From positions 20,443 to 84,442 of the forward strand of contig DATNDU010000112.1 in the NCBI GenBank assembly GCA_035606915.1: 64,000 nt of DNA, in the 5' to 3' direction. Under the pieces are notes generated by a model. The model made no database searches. It was not told where the DNA came from and saw only the letters and a list, made by a program, of their open reading frames with translations. A program made the translations under genes and the position numbers. The DNA comes from Roseiarcus sp035606915. GTDB taxonomy: Bacteria; Pseudomonadota; Alphaproteobacteria; Rhizobiales; Beijerinckiaceae. Each line of letters starts with the position of its first letter. The stretch's first letter is position 1. Positions 7,930-18,417 of this stretch are shown here, in pieces.

Positions 7930-8510
7930 CGCGCCGCATCGAGACCGCTATTCTCATTTCCGGGCGCGGCTCCAACATGGCAGCGCTGATCGCCGCGGCG
8001 CGGGCGCCGGACTATCCGGCCCATATCGGCGTGGTGATCGCCGATCGACCGGAAGCCGGCGGCCTCGCGCTCGCTCGCGAGGCCGGCGTCGAGGCGCTGG
8101 CCATTGACGCGAAGGCGGCGGGAGGAAGGACCGCCTTCGAATCGGCGCTCGACGCCGCCGTTCGCACCAGGGGAATAGAACTTATCTGCCTGGCGGGGTT
8201 CATGCGCATCCTCAGCGCCGATTTCGTCGGGCGCTGGCCGGCGCTAAATATCCACCCCTCGCTGCTGCCGGCTTACAAGGGGCTCGACACCCATTCCCGC
8301 GCGCTCGCCGACGGCGTGCGCGAGCATGGCTGCACCGTGCATTGGGTCGCGCCGGAACTCGATGCCGGCGAGATCGTCGCGCAGACGCGCGTACCGGTGT
8401 TGCCCGGCGACGACGCCGAGCGGCTGGCGGGCCGCGTGCTCGTCGCCGAGCACGCGCTTTACCGAACCGCGCTGGCTGAGGTCAGCCGCCGCCTCATCGC
8501 CGGCGGCTGA
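7926..8510 (+). CDS. purN: Phosphoribosylglycinamide formyltransferase
   Basis: A 194-residue enzyme that transfers the formyl group of 10-formyl-THF to GAR. Motifs are ISGRGSNMAALI (phosphate-binding), LAGFMRIL, and NIHPSLLPAYKGLDTHSRAL, which holds the catalytic Asn and His. VHWVAPELDAGEIVAQ provides the conserved Asp. GTG is used as start and overlaps the purM stop by four bases. The gene converges on the small gene downstream of luxI, with only 4 bases between their stops. Confidence 0.96.
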   Translation: MTRRIETAILISGRGSNMAALIAAARAPDYPAHIGVVIADRPEAGGLALAREAGVEALAIDAKAAGGRTAFESALDAAVRTRGIELICLAGFMRILSADFVGRWPALNIHPSLLPAYKGLDTHSRALADGVREHGCTVHWVAPELDAGEIVAQTRVPVLPGDDAERLAGRVLVAEHALYRTALAEVSRRLIAGG

Positions 8511-8514
8511 AGGC

Positions 8515-8865
8515 TCACTCCGCGCGCGGTTCGCTGAGCACCGCGAGATAGTGCAGATCCGACAGCGCGCTCGACAGCAGCTTGTGCGAGGCCCCGTCGA
8601 CGCCATCGCCCATCAGGTCGAGCGCCACGCGCAATTTGGATTCGACCGCGTGGACGGAATCGGCGCGGATGAGGCCAAGATCGCGCGCGATGCGATCGAT
8701 GTGGATCCACAGCGCATCCGACTCGGTTTCCGTGTCGTCGCGTCCTTCGAGCGCCGTGAGCCGGCGCTGCAGCCGGTTGTATTCGAGCCGCAACCGCCGC
8801 GCCTCGGCCGCTGGCGAAAGATACTCGCGCACGGGTTGAAAAGTACGTTTGGGATTGTGAAGCAT
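8515..8865 (-). CDS. Small helical protein co-transcribed with luxI
   Basis: A 116-residue protein with no recognised family. It appears almost entirely helical and charged, with a leucine-rich amphipathic stretch (ARRLRLEYNRLQRRLTALEG) at about residues 22-41. There is no signal peptide, so it should be cytoplasmic. It starts 27 bases after luxI on the same strand, with no gene or terminator between them, and no strong ribosome site is visible. Its position in the luxR-luxI unit suggests a role in quorum sensing, for example modulating LuxR, but it does not resemble TraM by sequence. The function is unassigned. Confidence 0.7.
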   Translation of the reverse strand: MLHNPKRTFQPVREYLSPAAEARRLRLEYNRLQRRLTALEGRDDTETESDALWIHIDRIARDLGLIRADSVHAVESKLRVALDLMGDGVDGASHKLLSSALSDLHYLAVLSEPRAE

Positions 8866-8892
8866 GAGCGTGATTCCGAAAGGACCGGGACG

Positions 8893-9519
8893 TCAGGCGG
8901 CGCGCTGCGTCTGGCGGTCTTCGCCAAAGCGTTCGCCGAGACCGGTGGCGGCCAGGATCGAGGCTTCCAGTTCCTCGCAAACCTCCCATAGGCCGACCGA
9001 TATGCTGCCGTGCTTTTCGGTGCGATGGCGGGCGAGTTCGGGATTGGGGAGCCCGCAGCGCCGGTACAACCGCAACATTCCGGACTCGTAAACGGACGTC
9101 ATGTGACGCACGCCGTTGCGCAGGCCAAACTGGCAGGCGCCGAGCAGGAGTTCGCACGCCGCGGTCGAAATCTGGTTCGCCTGCACGCTGTGGTCCCCCA
9201 GCACCACGAAGCGCGTAACCTCCCAGATCAACGGCGACCGGAAATCGACATCGGGGAACATCGTGCGAAACGGCCCCGACATCATATGCGGCGTCGCGGT
9301 GCTGATGAGCCGCAGCGAGCCGACGACCTCGCGGCGCCGATCGAGCGAAATCAGATAACAGGTATCGTCGCGATCGTATTCGTCAATTTCATACTGCTCA
9401 TCTACGAGCTTGACATCCCATTGTTTTTGATCGTGAAATACGAGCTTGCGCTGGCGGAACATCTTATCGAAAATTTCCCTATGTTCCTGCCGCTGATATC
9501 CTTCTACTTGCATTAACAT
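8893..9519 (-). CDS. Acyl-homoserine-lactone synthase (LuxI family)
   Basis: A 208-residue enzyme making an acyl-homoserine lactone signal from SAM and an acyl donor. All invariant LuxI residues are found at nearly canonical positions: Arg24, Phe28, Trp34, Asp46, Asp49, Arg70, Glu100 and Arg103 (the last two in WEVTRFVV). The acyl specificity cannot be read from this. The ATG at 9519 is preceded by GAGGAGG at ideal spacing. A -10-like TATACT and a C4/G4 palindrome lie upstream (9549-9595). The order luxR, luxI, small gene on one strand suggests an autoinduced unit. Confidence 0.93.
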   Translation of the reverse strand: MLMQVEGYQRQEHREIFDKMFRQRKLVFHDQKQWDVKLVDEQYEIDEYDRDDTCYLISLDRRREVVGSLRLISTATPHMMSGPFRTMFPDVDFRSPLIWEVTRFVVLGDHSVQANQISTAACELLLGACQFGLRNGVRHMTSVYESGMLRLYRRCGLPNPELARHRTEKHGSISVGLWEVCEELEASILAATGLGERFGEDRQTQRAA

Positions 9520-9548
9520 CAGATGGCCTCCTCACGTGCGAGGCCTTC

Positions 9549-9595
9549 AGTATAGTCGGGAGTGAATACGAAACCATTCCCCCAATAGGGGAGAA
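9549..9595 (-). promoter_or_regulatory. Putative luxI promoter with lux-box-like palindrome
   Basis: Reading towards luxI, the sequence CTCCCCTATTGGGGGA (9580-9595) is an inverted repeat with C4/G4 arms. It is followed by TATACT (9549-9554), a good -10 hexamer. A transcription start about 7 bases after that hexamer would put the palindrome centre close to -44. LuxR-type activators typically bind near -42, so this fits. The palindrome does not match the common ACCTG-type lux box, so the regulator is inferred from position only. Confidence 0.5.
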
Positions 9596-9628
9596 GTTTA
9601 AATGGATTTGAGTATTTTACAAATAATT

Positions 9629-10381
9629 TTAGCTAATAATTCCGTTGCGAATCGCCTTGGCGACGGCGTGGACGCGATTGAGCGCCCCAAGCTTGAAGCG
9701 CGCGGAATCGAGGTGGGCTTTGACGGTCTCAGCCGAAATGTGCATCAAAGTCGCGATATCGGCGACGTGCTTGCCCTCGGCGGTCCACGACAACGCCTCG
9801 GTCTCGCGCCGGGTGATGGCGTTGAGATCGACGACCTCGCCGGAAGTATGCAACTCGAACGCCTTCTGATGGACGAAATGCGCGATCAGCACCAGATCGG
9901 CGACGATCTGGCGGCGGTGGCGCGTCCATTCCGTGTCGGAATCATTCGAGGTGACGCTGAACAGCGCCCACATGCCGCTCTCCGCGCCGCGTATCGGAAT
10001 GGTCAGACCCTGCGCGCCAACGCCGGCTTCGCGCGATTCGCTGAACATCTTGACGACTTTGCGATTGCTGCGGTCAAACCTCGCCCAGTCCACCGGCAGC
10101 ACCGAGCGGGCGCCGATGTTGACCACCGGGTCGACCGCCGCATAATTCGACCGGATATAGTGCGAAACCCATTCCTGCTGGTAAGTCACGACAAGAAACG
10201 GATCGTCCAGCGGCCGGCTTCGGAACGTCGGGCAATAATAGACGGCGTTTCGCAAACCATAGGCGTCGAGTATTTTACGAACGACCTCCGTAAAATCATC
10301 GACCTTCGGTTTGCTTTCGAAGCGCAGCAAATCGTGGATATTCAGACTCGCCAGCCCTAGAATATCGTCGTCCGCATCCAT
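9629..10381 (-). CDS. LuxR-family autoinducer-binding regulator
   Basis: A 250-residue regulator. The N-terminal autoinducer-binding domain (about residues 20-165) has the conserved SNYAAVDPVV, a Trp in DWARF, and GLTIPIRG. The C-terminal LuxR helix-turn-helix (about 180-245) has RRETEALSWTAEGKHVADIATLM and the recognition helix SAETVKAHLDSARFKLGA. It lies upstream of luxI on the same strand with 109 bases between. It is divergent from ppk, so 10382-10628 holds both promoters. Start ATG at 10381; a longer in-frame reading upstream is non-homologous in character and was not used. Confidence 0.9.
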   Translation of the reverse strand: MDADDDILGLASLNIHDLLRFESKPKVDDFTEVVRKILDAYGLRNAVYYCPTFRSRPLDDPFLVVTYQQEWVSHYIRSNYAAVDPVVNIGARSVLPVDWARFDRSNRKVVKMFSESREAGVGAQGLTIPIRGAESGMWALFSVTSNDSDTEWTRHRRQIVADLVLIAHFVHQKAFELHTSGEVVDLNAITRRETEALSWTAEGKHVADIATLMHISAETVKAHLDSARFKLGALNRVHAVAKAIRNGIIS

Positions 10382-10628
10382 GTGTCGCCAATTCCGGCCG
10401 GAGAAGTCGCCTGCTGCGCAACAGCGGGAACTGCCTATGAATCTCATGGTAACATAGTTGTCATACAAGCGCGACGTCGATTCGGCGCGCCGCGGAAAAA
10501 TGATTCCTTTGCCGCGAACACGTAAATTCGCCGTGCGATCGTTTCTTGCCTTCTGCGCCGGCCGCGATCCTCCTATTGTCGCCGCGCGAGGCGGGCGGGC
10601 GCAGGACGCGGCAAAGTCGGAGAGTTGA

Positions 10629-12818
10629 GTGGCGACGAGGCGAATCACCAGGCGGCCGGCGGTGGTGGCCGGGACAGCGACGGTCGCGAACCGGCTCGGA
10701 TCGCCCGACCGTTTCATCAATCGCGAAATGTCGTGGCTCGAATTCAACCGCCGCGTGCTGGAGGAATCCGGCAACAGCAACCATCCGCTGCTGGAGCGGC
10801 TGCGCTTCCTGTCGATCTCGGCCAATAATCTCGACGAATTCTTCATGGTGCGCGTCGCCGGGCTGGTCGGCCAGGCGCACGCCGGGATGACCGAGCTTTC
10901 CGACGACGGCAGCACGCCGACCGAGCAGCTTGAGCGCATCGGGCGCGGCGTCGCCGTTCTTGTCGCCTCGCAACAGGCGCGCTGGCTGGAACTGCGGGGC
11001 GAACTGGCCGAGGCCGGCATCGCCATCGTCGACGTCGCCGAACTCACCGAGGCGGAGATGGAATGGCTGCAAGACCATTTCCTGCTCCAGGTGTTCCCGG
11101 TGCTGACGCCGCTCGCCGTCGACCCCGCCCATCCGTTCCCCTTCATCCCCAATCTCGGCTTCACGCTGGCGCTGGAGCTTGCCCATATCGAGGACGGGCG
11201 GGCGATGAGCGCGCTGGTGCGCTTCCCCAACCGCGTCGACCGGCTGATGAAGCTGCCCGACGCGCTCGGGCGCGGCGCGCAGCGCTTCGTGTCGCTGGAG
11301 CAGACGATCGTCGCCTTCTGCCGGCTGCTGTTTCCCGGCTACCGCGTCGTCGGCCAAGGCAGTTTCCGGGTCATCCGCGACAGCGACATCGAAATCGAGG
11401 AGGAGGCCGAGGATCTCGTGCGCCTCTACGAGAGCGCGGTGAAGTTGCGACGGCGCGGCTCGATCATCCGGCTGGAGATCGAGGCCGGCATGCCGGCGCC
11501 GCTGCGGGCCTTCGTCACCGGCGACGTCGACGTGCTGGCGTCGGGCGTCGTCTATATCGACGGCATGCTGGGCTTGGACGAATTGTCGCGGCTGGTCTCG
11601 CTCGACCGCCCCGACCTCAAATTCACGCCCTTCATCCCGCGCTTTCCCGAGCGCGTGCGCGAGAACGGCGGCGATGCCTTTGCCGCGATTCGGCTCAAGG
11701 ACTTTGTCGTCCATCACCCTTATGAATCCTTCGATGTCGTGGTGCAGTTTCTCAATCAGGCGGCGCGCGACCCGAATGTCGTGGCGATCAAACAGACGCT
11801 CTATCGCACCTCCGCCGATAGCCCGATCGTGCGCGCGCTGATCGAGGCGGCGGAGGCCGGTAAGTCCGTCACCGCCCTGGTGGAACTGAAGGCGCGCTTC
11901 GACGAGGAGGCCAATATCCGCTGGGCGCGCGATCTGGAGCGGGCGGGGGCGCAGGTCGTGTTCGGCTTCATCGAGCTGAAGACGCACGCCAAATTGTCGA
12001 TGGTGGTGCGTCGCGAGGGCGGCCAACTGGTGACTTATTGCCACGTCGGCACCGGCAATTATCACCCCGTCACCGCCCGCATCTACACCGATATCTCCTA
12101 TTTCACCGCCGAGCCGGCGATCGGGCGCGATCTCGCGCGCATTTTCAACTACATCACCGGCTACGCCGAGCCCGACGGGCTCGAAGAACTGGCGATTTCG
12201 CCGATCTCGCTGAAACAGCGGCTGTTGCAGCATATCGAGGACGAGATTGGTTTCGCTAGCGCGGGCAAGCCGGCGGCGATCTGGGCCAAATGCAACGCGC
12301 TCGTCGATCCCGCGATGATCGACGCCTTCTACCGCGCCAGCCAGGCGGGCGTTATGATCGAACTCGTCGTGCGCGGCATGTGCTGCCTGAGGCCCGGCGT
12401 GCCTGGCCTCTCCGACAACATCCGCGCCAAGTCGATCGTCGGGCGTTTTCTCGAACACTCGCGCATTTACGCCTTCGGCGGCGGCCACGGCTTGCCGCAC
12501 CCGGAGGCGAGCGTCTACATCTCCTCCGCCGACCTCATGCCGCGCAATCTCGACCGCCGCGTCGAGGCCTTGGCGCCGTTGCGCAACCCGACCGTTCACG
12601 CGCAGGTGTTGAATCAGATTCTCGAAGGCAATCTGAAGGACAACCAGCAGAGCTATCGCTTGCTCGCCGACGGCACGAGCGAGCGCATCATGCCCGGGCC
12701 CGGCGAGGAACCGTTCGACGCGCATAAATTCTTCCTCACCCATCCGAGCCTATCGGGCCGCGGGCAGGGGGTTGGCGAGGCGGCAGGGGAAGAACGGCGG
12801 CGCGCGGCGCGGCGCTAA
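10629..12818 (+). CDS. ppk: Polyphosphate kinase 1
   Basis: A 729-residue enzyme that makes polyphosphate from ATP reversibly. The N-terminal domain contains FINREMSWLEFNRRVLEE and SISANNLDEFFMVRVAG. The central part contains HHPYESFDVVVQFLNQAA and IKQTLYRTS. The autophosphorylated histidine is in ELKTHAKLSMV at about residue 453. The second phospholipase-D-like half contains YCHVGTGNYHPVTARIYTD and SSADLMPRNLDRRVE. GTG start follows GGAGAG. The last 25 residues are Gly/Arg-rich and probably disordered. The usual partner ppx is not next door. Confidence 0.95.
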   Translation: MATRRITRRPAVVAGTATVANRLGSPDRFINREMSWLEFNRRVLEESGNSNHPLLERLRFLSISANNLDEFFMVRVAGLVGQAHAGMTELSDDGSTPTEQLERIGRGVAVLVASQQARWLELRGELAEAGIAIVDVAELTEAEMEWLQDHFLLQVFPVLTPLAVDPAHPFPFIPNLGFTLALELAHIEDGRAMSALVRFPNRVDRLMKLPDALGRGAQRFVSLEQTIVAFCRLLFPGYRVVGQGSFRVIRDSDIEIEEEAEDLVRLYESAVKLRRRGSIIRLEIEAGMPAPLRAFVTGDVDVLASGVVYIDGMLGLDELSRLVSLDRPDLKFTPFIPRFPERVRENGGDAFAAIRLKDFVVHHPYESFDVVVQFLNQAARDPNVVAIKQTLYRTSADSPIVRALIEAAEAGKSVTALVELKARFDEEANIRWARDLERAGAQVVFGFIELKTHAKLSMVVRREGGQLVTYCHVGTGNYHPVTARIYTDISYFTAEPAIGRDLARIFNYITGYAEPDGLEELAISPISLKQRLLQHIEDEIGFASAGKPAAIWAKCNALVDPAMIDAFYRASQAGVMIELVVRGMCCLRPGVPGLSDNIRAKSIVGRFLEHSRIYAFGGGHGLPHPEASVYISSADLMPRNLDRRVEALAPLRNPTVHAQVLNQILEGNLKDNQQSYRLLADGTSERIMPGPGEEPFDAHKFFLTHPSLSGRGQGVGEAAGEERRRAARR

Positions 12819-12829
12819 ACAGGCTCGCG

Positions 12830-12900
12830 TTAGAGCAGTATCCGAACGGATTGACTCAGCGGACCTGACGGTGACTCAACCTGATCGGCAACCGCTTTAG
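12830..12900. repeat. Rhizobiales-type intergenic palindromic repeat
   Basis: Downstream of ppk, a stretch beginning TTAGAGCAGTATCCGA and ending ATCGGCAACCGCTTTAG has imperfect inverted ends, with TTGACTCA and TGACTCAA elements inside. It resembles the GAGC...TCCGATCGG...GCTC intergenic repeats that are abundant in Rhizobiales. The family assignment is from memory of the pattern, and only one copy is present in this window. Confidence 0.45.
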
Positions 12901-12923
12901 CGAGACCGCGCAGGCCCGCTTGG

Positions 12924-12962
12924 CGGCGCCGCCTCGCGTAAGGGAAATTTACGCGACGGCGC
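12924..12962. terminator. Long near-perfect hairpin between ppk and the HerA-like gene
   Basis: GGCGCCG (12924-12930) pairs with CGGCGCC (12956-12962). Inside it CGCGTAA (12934-12940) pairs with TTACGCG (12948-12954), leaving a 7-base loop. No T-run follows, so it is a terminator candidate or a leader structure rather than a textbook terminator. Confidence 0.5.
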
Positions 12963-13035
12963 CAACTCGATCGACGTGGAACACTCAATTTTTACATCTG
13001 GCCGTTACGCAATCTGGGCGCGTTGGGCGCTGCCG

Positions 13036-14757
13036 ATGGATCTTCTCATGCAATTCGAAGATGTCGCCGAATCCCCAGCCGCGGCGCCTGGCTCGGAGCG
13101 CCGCGCGCGCCGCGTCATCGGAAATCTGGTGTCGCTGAACGGCATGCATGGCGTCATCGCCTGCGAGATGAACGGGACTGAGCCCGGCGAATATTGGTCG
13201 GTCGGCAACCTCATCTCGGTCGTGCATGAAGGGGCGCGCCTGGTCGGCCAGGTCTGCGACATCATGATCGCCGACCAGCGCTGGCGCGCCGACGGCGTCA
13301 ATATAGCGCTGGTGAAAATCGAACTCAGCGGCGAGATCGTCGACGAGGCGCCGGGCAAGCCGGTGTTCTATCGCGGCATCCGCTCGTTCCCGACGCTGGG
13401 GGCGATCGCCCACCGCATCCGCGCCGCCGACCTGCGCGCCATCTTCGCCGTTCACAGCGCCCGCGTCGTCGAGGTCGGCACGCTGACCCAGAACGCCACC
13501 ATCGCCGCCACCGTCAGCGTCGAAGAGTTGACGCGTCGCCATTTCGCCATCGTCGGCTCGACCGGCGTCGGCAAGACGACCTCGGTGTCGATGCTGGTCA
13601 AGCAATGCGTGCGCGAATTGCCGAAGCTGCGCATGATGATCGTCGATCCCCACAACGAATATTCGGCGCATTTCCGCAACCAGGCGTTTCTGCTCGATGC
13701 CGACAACCTCGAACTGCCATATTGGATGTTCCGCTTCGAGGAGATGATCGACGTCGTCTATAGCGGCCGCAAGCCCAACCCGGACGAGGCCGATGCGCTC
13801 TACGAGGTCATCCGCACCGCCAAGCAGCGCTTCGCCGCCGGCGGCAAGACCGTCGACAGCGCCATCCGCCGCAACCAGCCGCAAGAGTACAACTGGGTCA
13901 GCGCCGACACGCCCGTGCCCTACCGCATCTCCGACGCCCTGCACATTCTCGACGACTGGTCGGGCAAGCTCGACCCGCGTTACGGGCGCGCCGATTTGCG
14001 CTCGCTGAAAAACCGCCTCGACGCGCTGAGCCACGATCCCCGCTATCGCTTCATGTTCGGCAAGGTGATGGTCGAGGACAATATGGCCAAGGTCATCGGC
14101 GGGCTGTTCCGGCTGCCGATGGAGCGCCTGCCGGTGACCATCGTGCAGGTTGGCGGGCTGCCGAACGAGGTCGTCAACGCGGTGGTCTCGGTGCTGGCGC
14201 GCATGGCCTTCGAGGTCGCCTCGGCCTGCCGCGGCGAGGTGCAGGTGGCGCTGCTATGCGAGGAGTCGCATCGCTATATCCCGGCCAACCAGAGCGCCGG
14301 CTTCGAGCCGACGCGGCGCGCCATCGGCCGCATCGCCAAGGAGGGCCGCAAGTACGGCGCCTCGCTGTGCATCGTCACGCAGCGGCCGAGCGAGCTTGAT
14401 TCTACAGTGCTTTCCCAGTGCTCGACGATGTTCGCGATGCGCCTCTCCAGCGAGCGCGACAAGGACATCATGGCCGAAGCCGCCGGCGCTTCCAGCCAGG
14501 GGGCGCTCAACTTCCTGTCATCGCTCGCCGATCGCGAGGCGATCGCCTTCGGCGAGGCGATCCCGACGCCGATGCGGATGAAATTCTCCGATTACCGGCA
14601 ATTCAATCAGCTCGCCGACAGCCGCCCGGCGGGCCCCGCCGAGGCGATCGAGCGCTCGCGCGAACTGCTGCGTCAGACGGTCGCGCGCATGCGCGGCGAG
14701 GCGGGCCAGACCGAGGCGCCGGCCCCGCAAGCGGTGAAACTGGCCGCAAGCGCCTGA
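13036..14757 (+). CDS. HerA/DUF87-type ATPase
   Basis: A 573-residue P-loop ATPase. An N-terminal HAS-barrel-like beta domain (residues about 1-160) is followed by Walker A GSTGVGKTT (about residue 180). Then come VDPHNEYSAHF and the Walker B-like VALLCEESHRYIP, and a sensor region IVTQRPSELDSTVLSQC. This is the layout of HerA-like hexameric DNA translocases. There is no NurA-type nuclease beside it, so its substrate and role are unknown. The start is uncertain: ATG 13036 is used, with ATG 13048 and ATG 12976 as alternatives. The upstream region holds a repeat and a strong hairpin. Confidence 0.82.
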   Translation: MDLLMQFEDVAESPAAAPGSERRARRVIGNLVSLNGMHGVIACEMNGTEPGEYWSVGNLISVVHEGARLVGQVCDIMIADQRWRADGVNIALVKIELSGEIVDEAPGKPVFYRGIRSFPTLGAIAHRIRAADLRAIFAVHSARVVEVGTLTQNATIAATVSVEELTRRHFAIVGSTGVGKTTSVSMLVKQCVRELPKLRMMIVDPHNEYSAHFRNQAFLLDADNLELPYWMFRFEEMIDVVYSGRKPNPDEADALYEVIRTAKQRFAAGGKTVDSAIRRNQPQEYNWVSADTPVPYRISDALHILDDWSGKLDPRYGRADLRSLKNRLDALSHDPRYRFMFGKVMVEDNMAKVIGGLFRLPMERLPVTIVQVGGLPNEVVNAVVSVLARMAFEVASACRGEVQVALLCEESHRYIPANQSAGFEPTRRAIGRIAKEGRKYGASLCIVTQRPSELDSTVLSQCSTMFAMRLSSERDKDIMAEAAGASSQGALNFLSSLADREAIAFGEAIPTPMRMKFSDYRQFNQLADSRPAGPAEAIERSRELLRQTVARMRGEAGQTEAPAPQAVKLAASA

Positions 14758-14915
14758 ACCGGCAGCCGGGAAAACCGAAACAGCGATTGCAATCCACCGG
14801 CGTCGAGCCGATATAGAGGCGGCTGGGCGCCGGCGGTTTCGTCTCGTGCGCCAAGTCCCAAGATCCTGACCCCCACCGACGGTCCTTGAAACCGTCAAGG
14901 CGAGGAGACGTCATC

Positions 14916-16385
<1,470 letters not shown>

Positions 16386-16435
16386 TTGCCGACCAACCTT
16401 TCCTTTAAACTTCAGATTACTGCGGCGATTCCCTC

Positions 16436-17185
16436 ATGCTCGAAGTCAAAAGCCTCTCCGTCTCCATCAACGGCAAGCCAATCCTTGACGGGCTCGACCT
16501 CAGCGTCAAGGCGGGCGAGGTGGCGGCGATCATGGGGCCGAACGGCTCCGGCAAGTCGACGCTCTCCTATGTCATCGCCGGCAAGCCGGATTATGAAGTC
16601 ACCGGCGGCGAGGTGTGGTTCAACGGCGAGAACCTGCTCGAACTCGCGCCGAACGAACGGGCGGCGAAGGGCGTGTTCCTCGCCTTCCAGTATCCGGTCG
16701 AGATTCCCGGTGTCGCCACGATGACCTTTCTCAAGGCGGCGCTCAACGCCCAGCACCGCGCGCGCGGCGAGGCGGAACTGACGACGCCCGAGTTCATGCG
16801 CGCCGTGCGCGGCGCGGCGGCGAGCCTCAAGGTCGATCCCGAAATGCTGCGGCGCGCCGTCAACGTCGGCTTCTCCGGCGGCGAGAAGAAGCGCGTCGAA
16901 ATCCTGCAAATGGCGCTGTTGCAGCCGCGCCTCGCGGTGCTCGACGAGACCGATTCCGGCCTCGACATCGACGCCCTGCGCATTGTCGCCGACGGCGTCA
17001 ATGCGCTGCGCGACCCCGGCCGCGCCTTCGTCATCATCACCCATTATCAGCGCCTGCTCGATCACATCAAACCCGATGTCGTGCATGTGATGGCCAGGGG
17101 CCGCATCGTGAAGAGCGGCGGCCCGGAACTGGCGCTGGAGTTGGAGCGCAACGGCTATCGCGATTACGCGGAGGCGGCGGCGTGA
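16436..17185 (+). CDS. sufC: Fe-S cluster assembly ATPase SufC
   Basis: A 249-residue ABC-type ATPase that drives conformational change of the SufB-SufD scaffold. Walker A is GPNGSGKST (about residue 35). The signature is NVGFSGGEKKRVEILQMALL, where SGGE replaces the usual SGGQ as is normal in SufC, and the Walker B region is LAVLDETDSGLDIDAL. A D-loop and a switch His (ITHYQRLL) are present. It starts 50 bases after sufB and ends overlapping the sufD start. Confidence 0.97.
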   Translation: MLEVKSLSVSINGKPILDGLDLSVKAGEVAAIMGPNGSGKSTLSYVIAGKPDYEVTGGEVWFNGENLLELAPNERAAKGVFLAFQYPVEIPGVATMTFLKAALNAQHRARGEAELTTPEFMRAVRGAAASLKVDPEMLRRAVNVGFSGGEKKRVEILQMALLQPRLAVLDETDSGLDIDALRIVADGVNALRDPGRAFVIITHYQRLLDHIKPDVVHVMARGRIVKSGGPELALELERNGYRDYAEAAA

Positions 17186-18417
17186 GCGTGCATAACCTCA
17201 GCGTCAAAACCGCGGCCGAGACCGCGCTGGCGCAGCAGTTTGCGGCGCTGCCGCCGAGCGAACCGCGCCGCGCCGCTTTCGCCGCTTTCGATCAGCGCGG
17301 CCTGCCGAATCGTCGCGATGAGGCCTGGCACTATACCGATCTGCGGGCGCGGCTCGCCGAGGCGGCGCCGTTGGCGCCGGCGCCCGACGCGGCGCGGCTG
17401 GAGGCGGCCGCCAGCGCGCTGGCGGCGCTGCCGCGTCTCGGCGACATGCGGCTGGTGCTGGTCGACGGGCGTTGGGCGGCGGCGCTGTGCGATCCGCCGC
17501 CGAGCGGCCTGACCGTGGCGCCCGCCCGCGACGCGCCGGAGCCCGACGAGGCGGTCGTTGCGCTCAACGCCGCCTTTACCGAGGGCGCGCTGCGCATCGG
17601 CCTGCCGCCCGGCGAAATCACGCTGGTGATCGCGCACATCGACGGCCCCGGCGCGATCTTCTCGCGCATCGAAGTCTCGGTTCCGGCGCGGGCGCGGGTG
17701 ACGATCGTGGAGAGATTCGAAGGCGGGAACGGGCAGACGCAGCGCAACGCGATGGCGACCCTCGCGCTCGGCGAGGGCGCGCGCTGCGATTGGACGACGC
17801 TGGTCGGCGACGATGCCGCGCTGCATCTGGAGACGCGGCGGACGCGGCTTGCCGGCGATGCGACGTTCAACGATTTCGGCTTCGTCTGCGGCGGCGCGCT
17901 GGTGCGCCGCCAACTCGACGTCAGCCACCAGGCCCCCGGGGCCAAGATCGCGCTCGCCGGCCTGTCGCTGCTCGACGGCACGCGCCACGCCGATACGACG
18001 CTGGCCGTGCGCCATTCGGCCCCGCGTGGCGAGAGCCGCGAATATTTCCGCCACATCGTCGCCGATGCGGCGAGCGGCGTCTTCCAGGGCAAGGTGATCG
18101 TCGCGCCGCTGGCGCAGAAGACCGACGGGGCGATGAAATCGCAGGCGCTGCTGCTGTCGCCGACCGCCTCGATGAGCAACAAGCCGGAACTCGAAATTTT
18201 CGCCGACGACGTCGTCTGCGGCCACGGCGCCACCGTCGGCGCGCTCGATCCGCAGCAGATTTTCTATCTGCTTTCGCGCGGCATCCCCGAGCGCGAGGCC
18301 GAGGCGATGCTGCTGGAGGCGTTCGGCGCCGAGGCGATCGAACGGGTCGCCGACGAGGCGGTCGCCGAGTCGCTGCGCGAGCGGCTCAGCCAGTGGCTGA
18401 AGGGGAGGGCGGCGTGA
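17182..18417 (+). CDS. sufD: Fe-S cluster scaffold subunit SufD
   Basis: A 411-residue partner of SufB. The N-terminal half is diverged. The C-terminal beta-helix holds typical motifs: REYFRHIVADAASGVFQGKV, QKTDGAMKSQALLLS and MSNKPELEIFADDVVCGHGATVG, then DPQQIFYLLSRGIPEREAEAML. The GTG at 17182 overlaps the sufC stop; another GTG at 17188 is possible. The stop overlaps the sufS start. It serves the scaffold complex in iron entry and cluster assembly. Confidence 0.95.
   Translation: MSVHNLSVKTAAETALAQQFAALPPSEPRRAAFAAFDQRGLPNRRDEAWHYTDLRARLAEAAPLAPAPDAARLEAAASALAALPRLGDMRLVLVDGRWAAALCDPPPSGLTVAPARDAPEPDEAVVALNAAFTEGALRIGLPPGEITLVIAHIDGPGAIFSRIEVSVPARARVTIVERFEGGNGQTQRNAMATLALGEGARCDWTTLVGDDAALHLETRRTRLAGDATFNDFGFVCGGALVRRQLDVSHQAPGAKIALAGLSLLDGTRHADTTLAVRHSAPRGESREYFRHIVADAASGVFQGKVIVAPLAQKTDGAMKSQALLLSPTASMSNKPELEIFADDVVCGHGATVGALDPQQIFYLLSRGIPEREAEAMLLEAFGAEAIERVADEAVAESLRERLSQWLKGRAA

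Noticed and set aside
8515..8865. Naming the luxI-linked gene traM
   Set aside because: Size and position fit an antiactivator, but I find no sequence resemblance to TraM.
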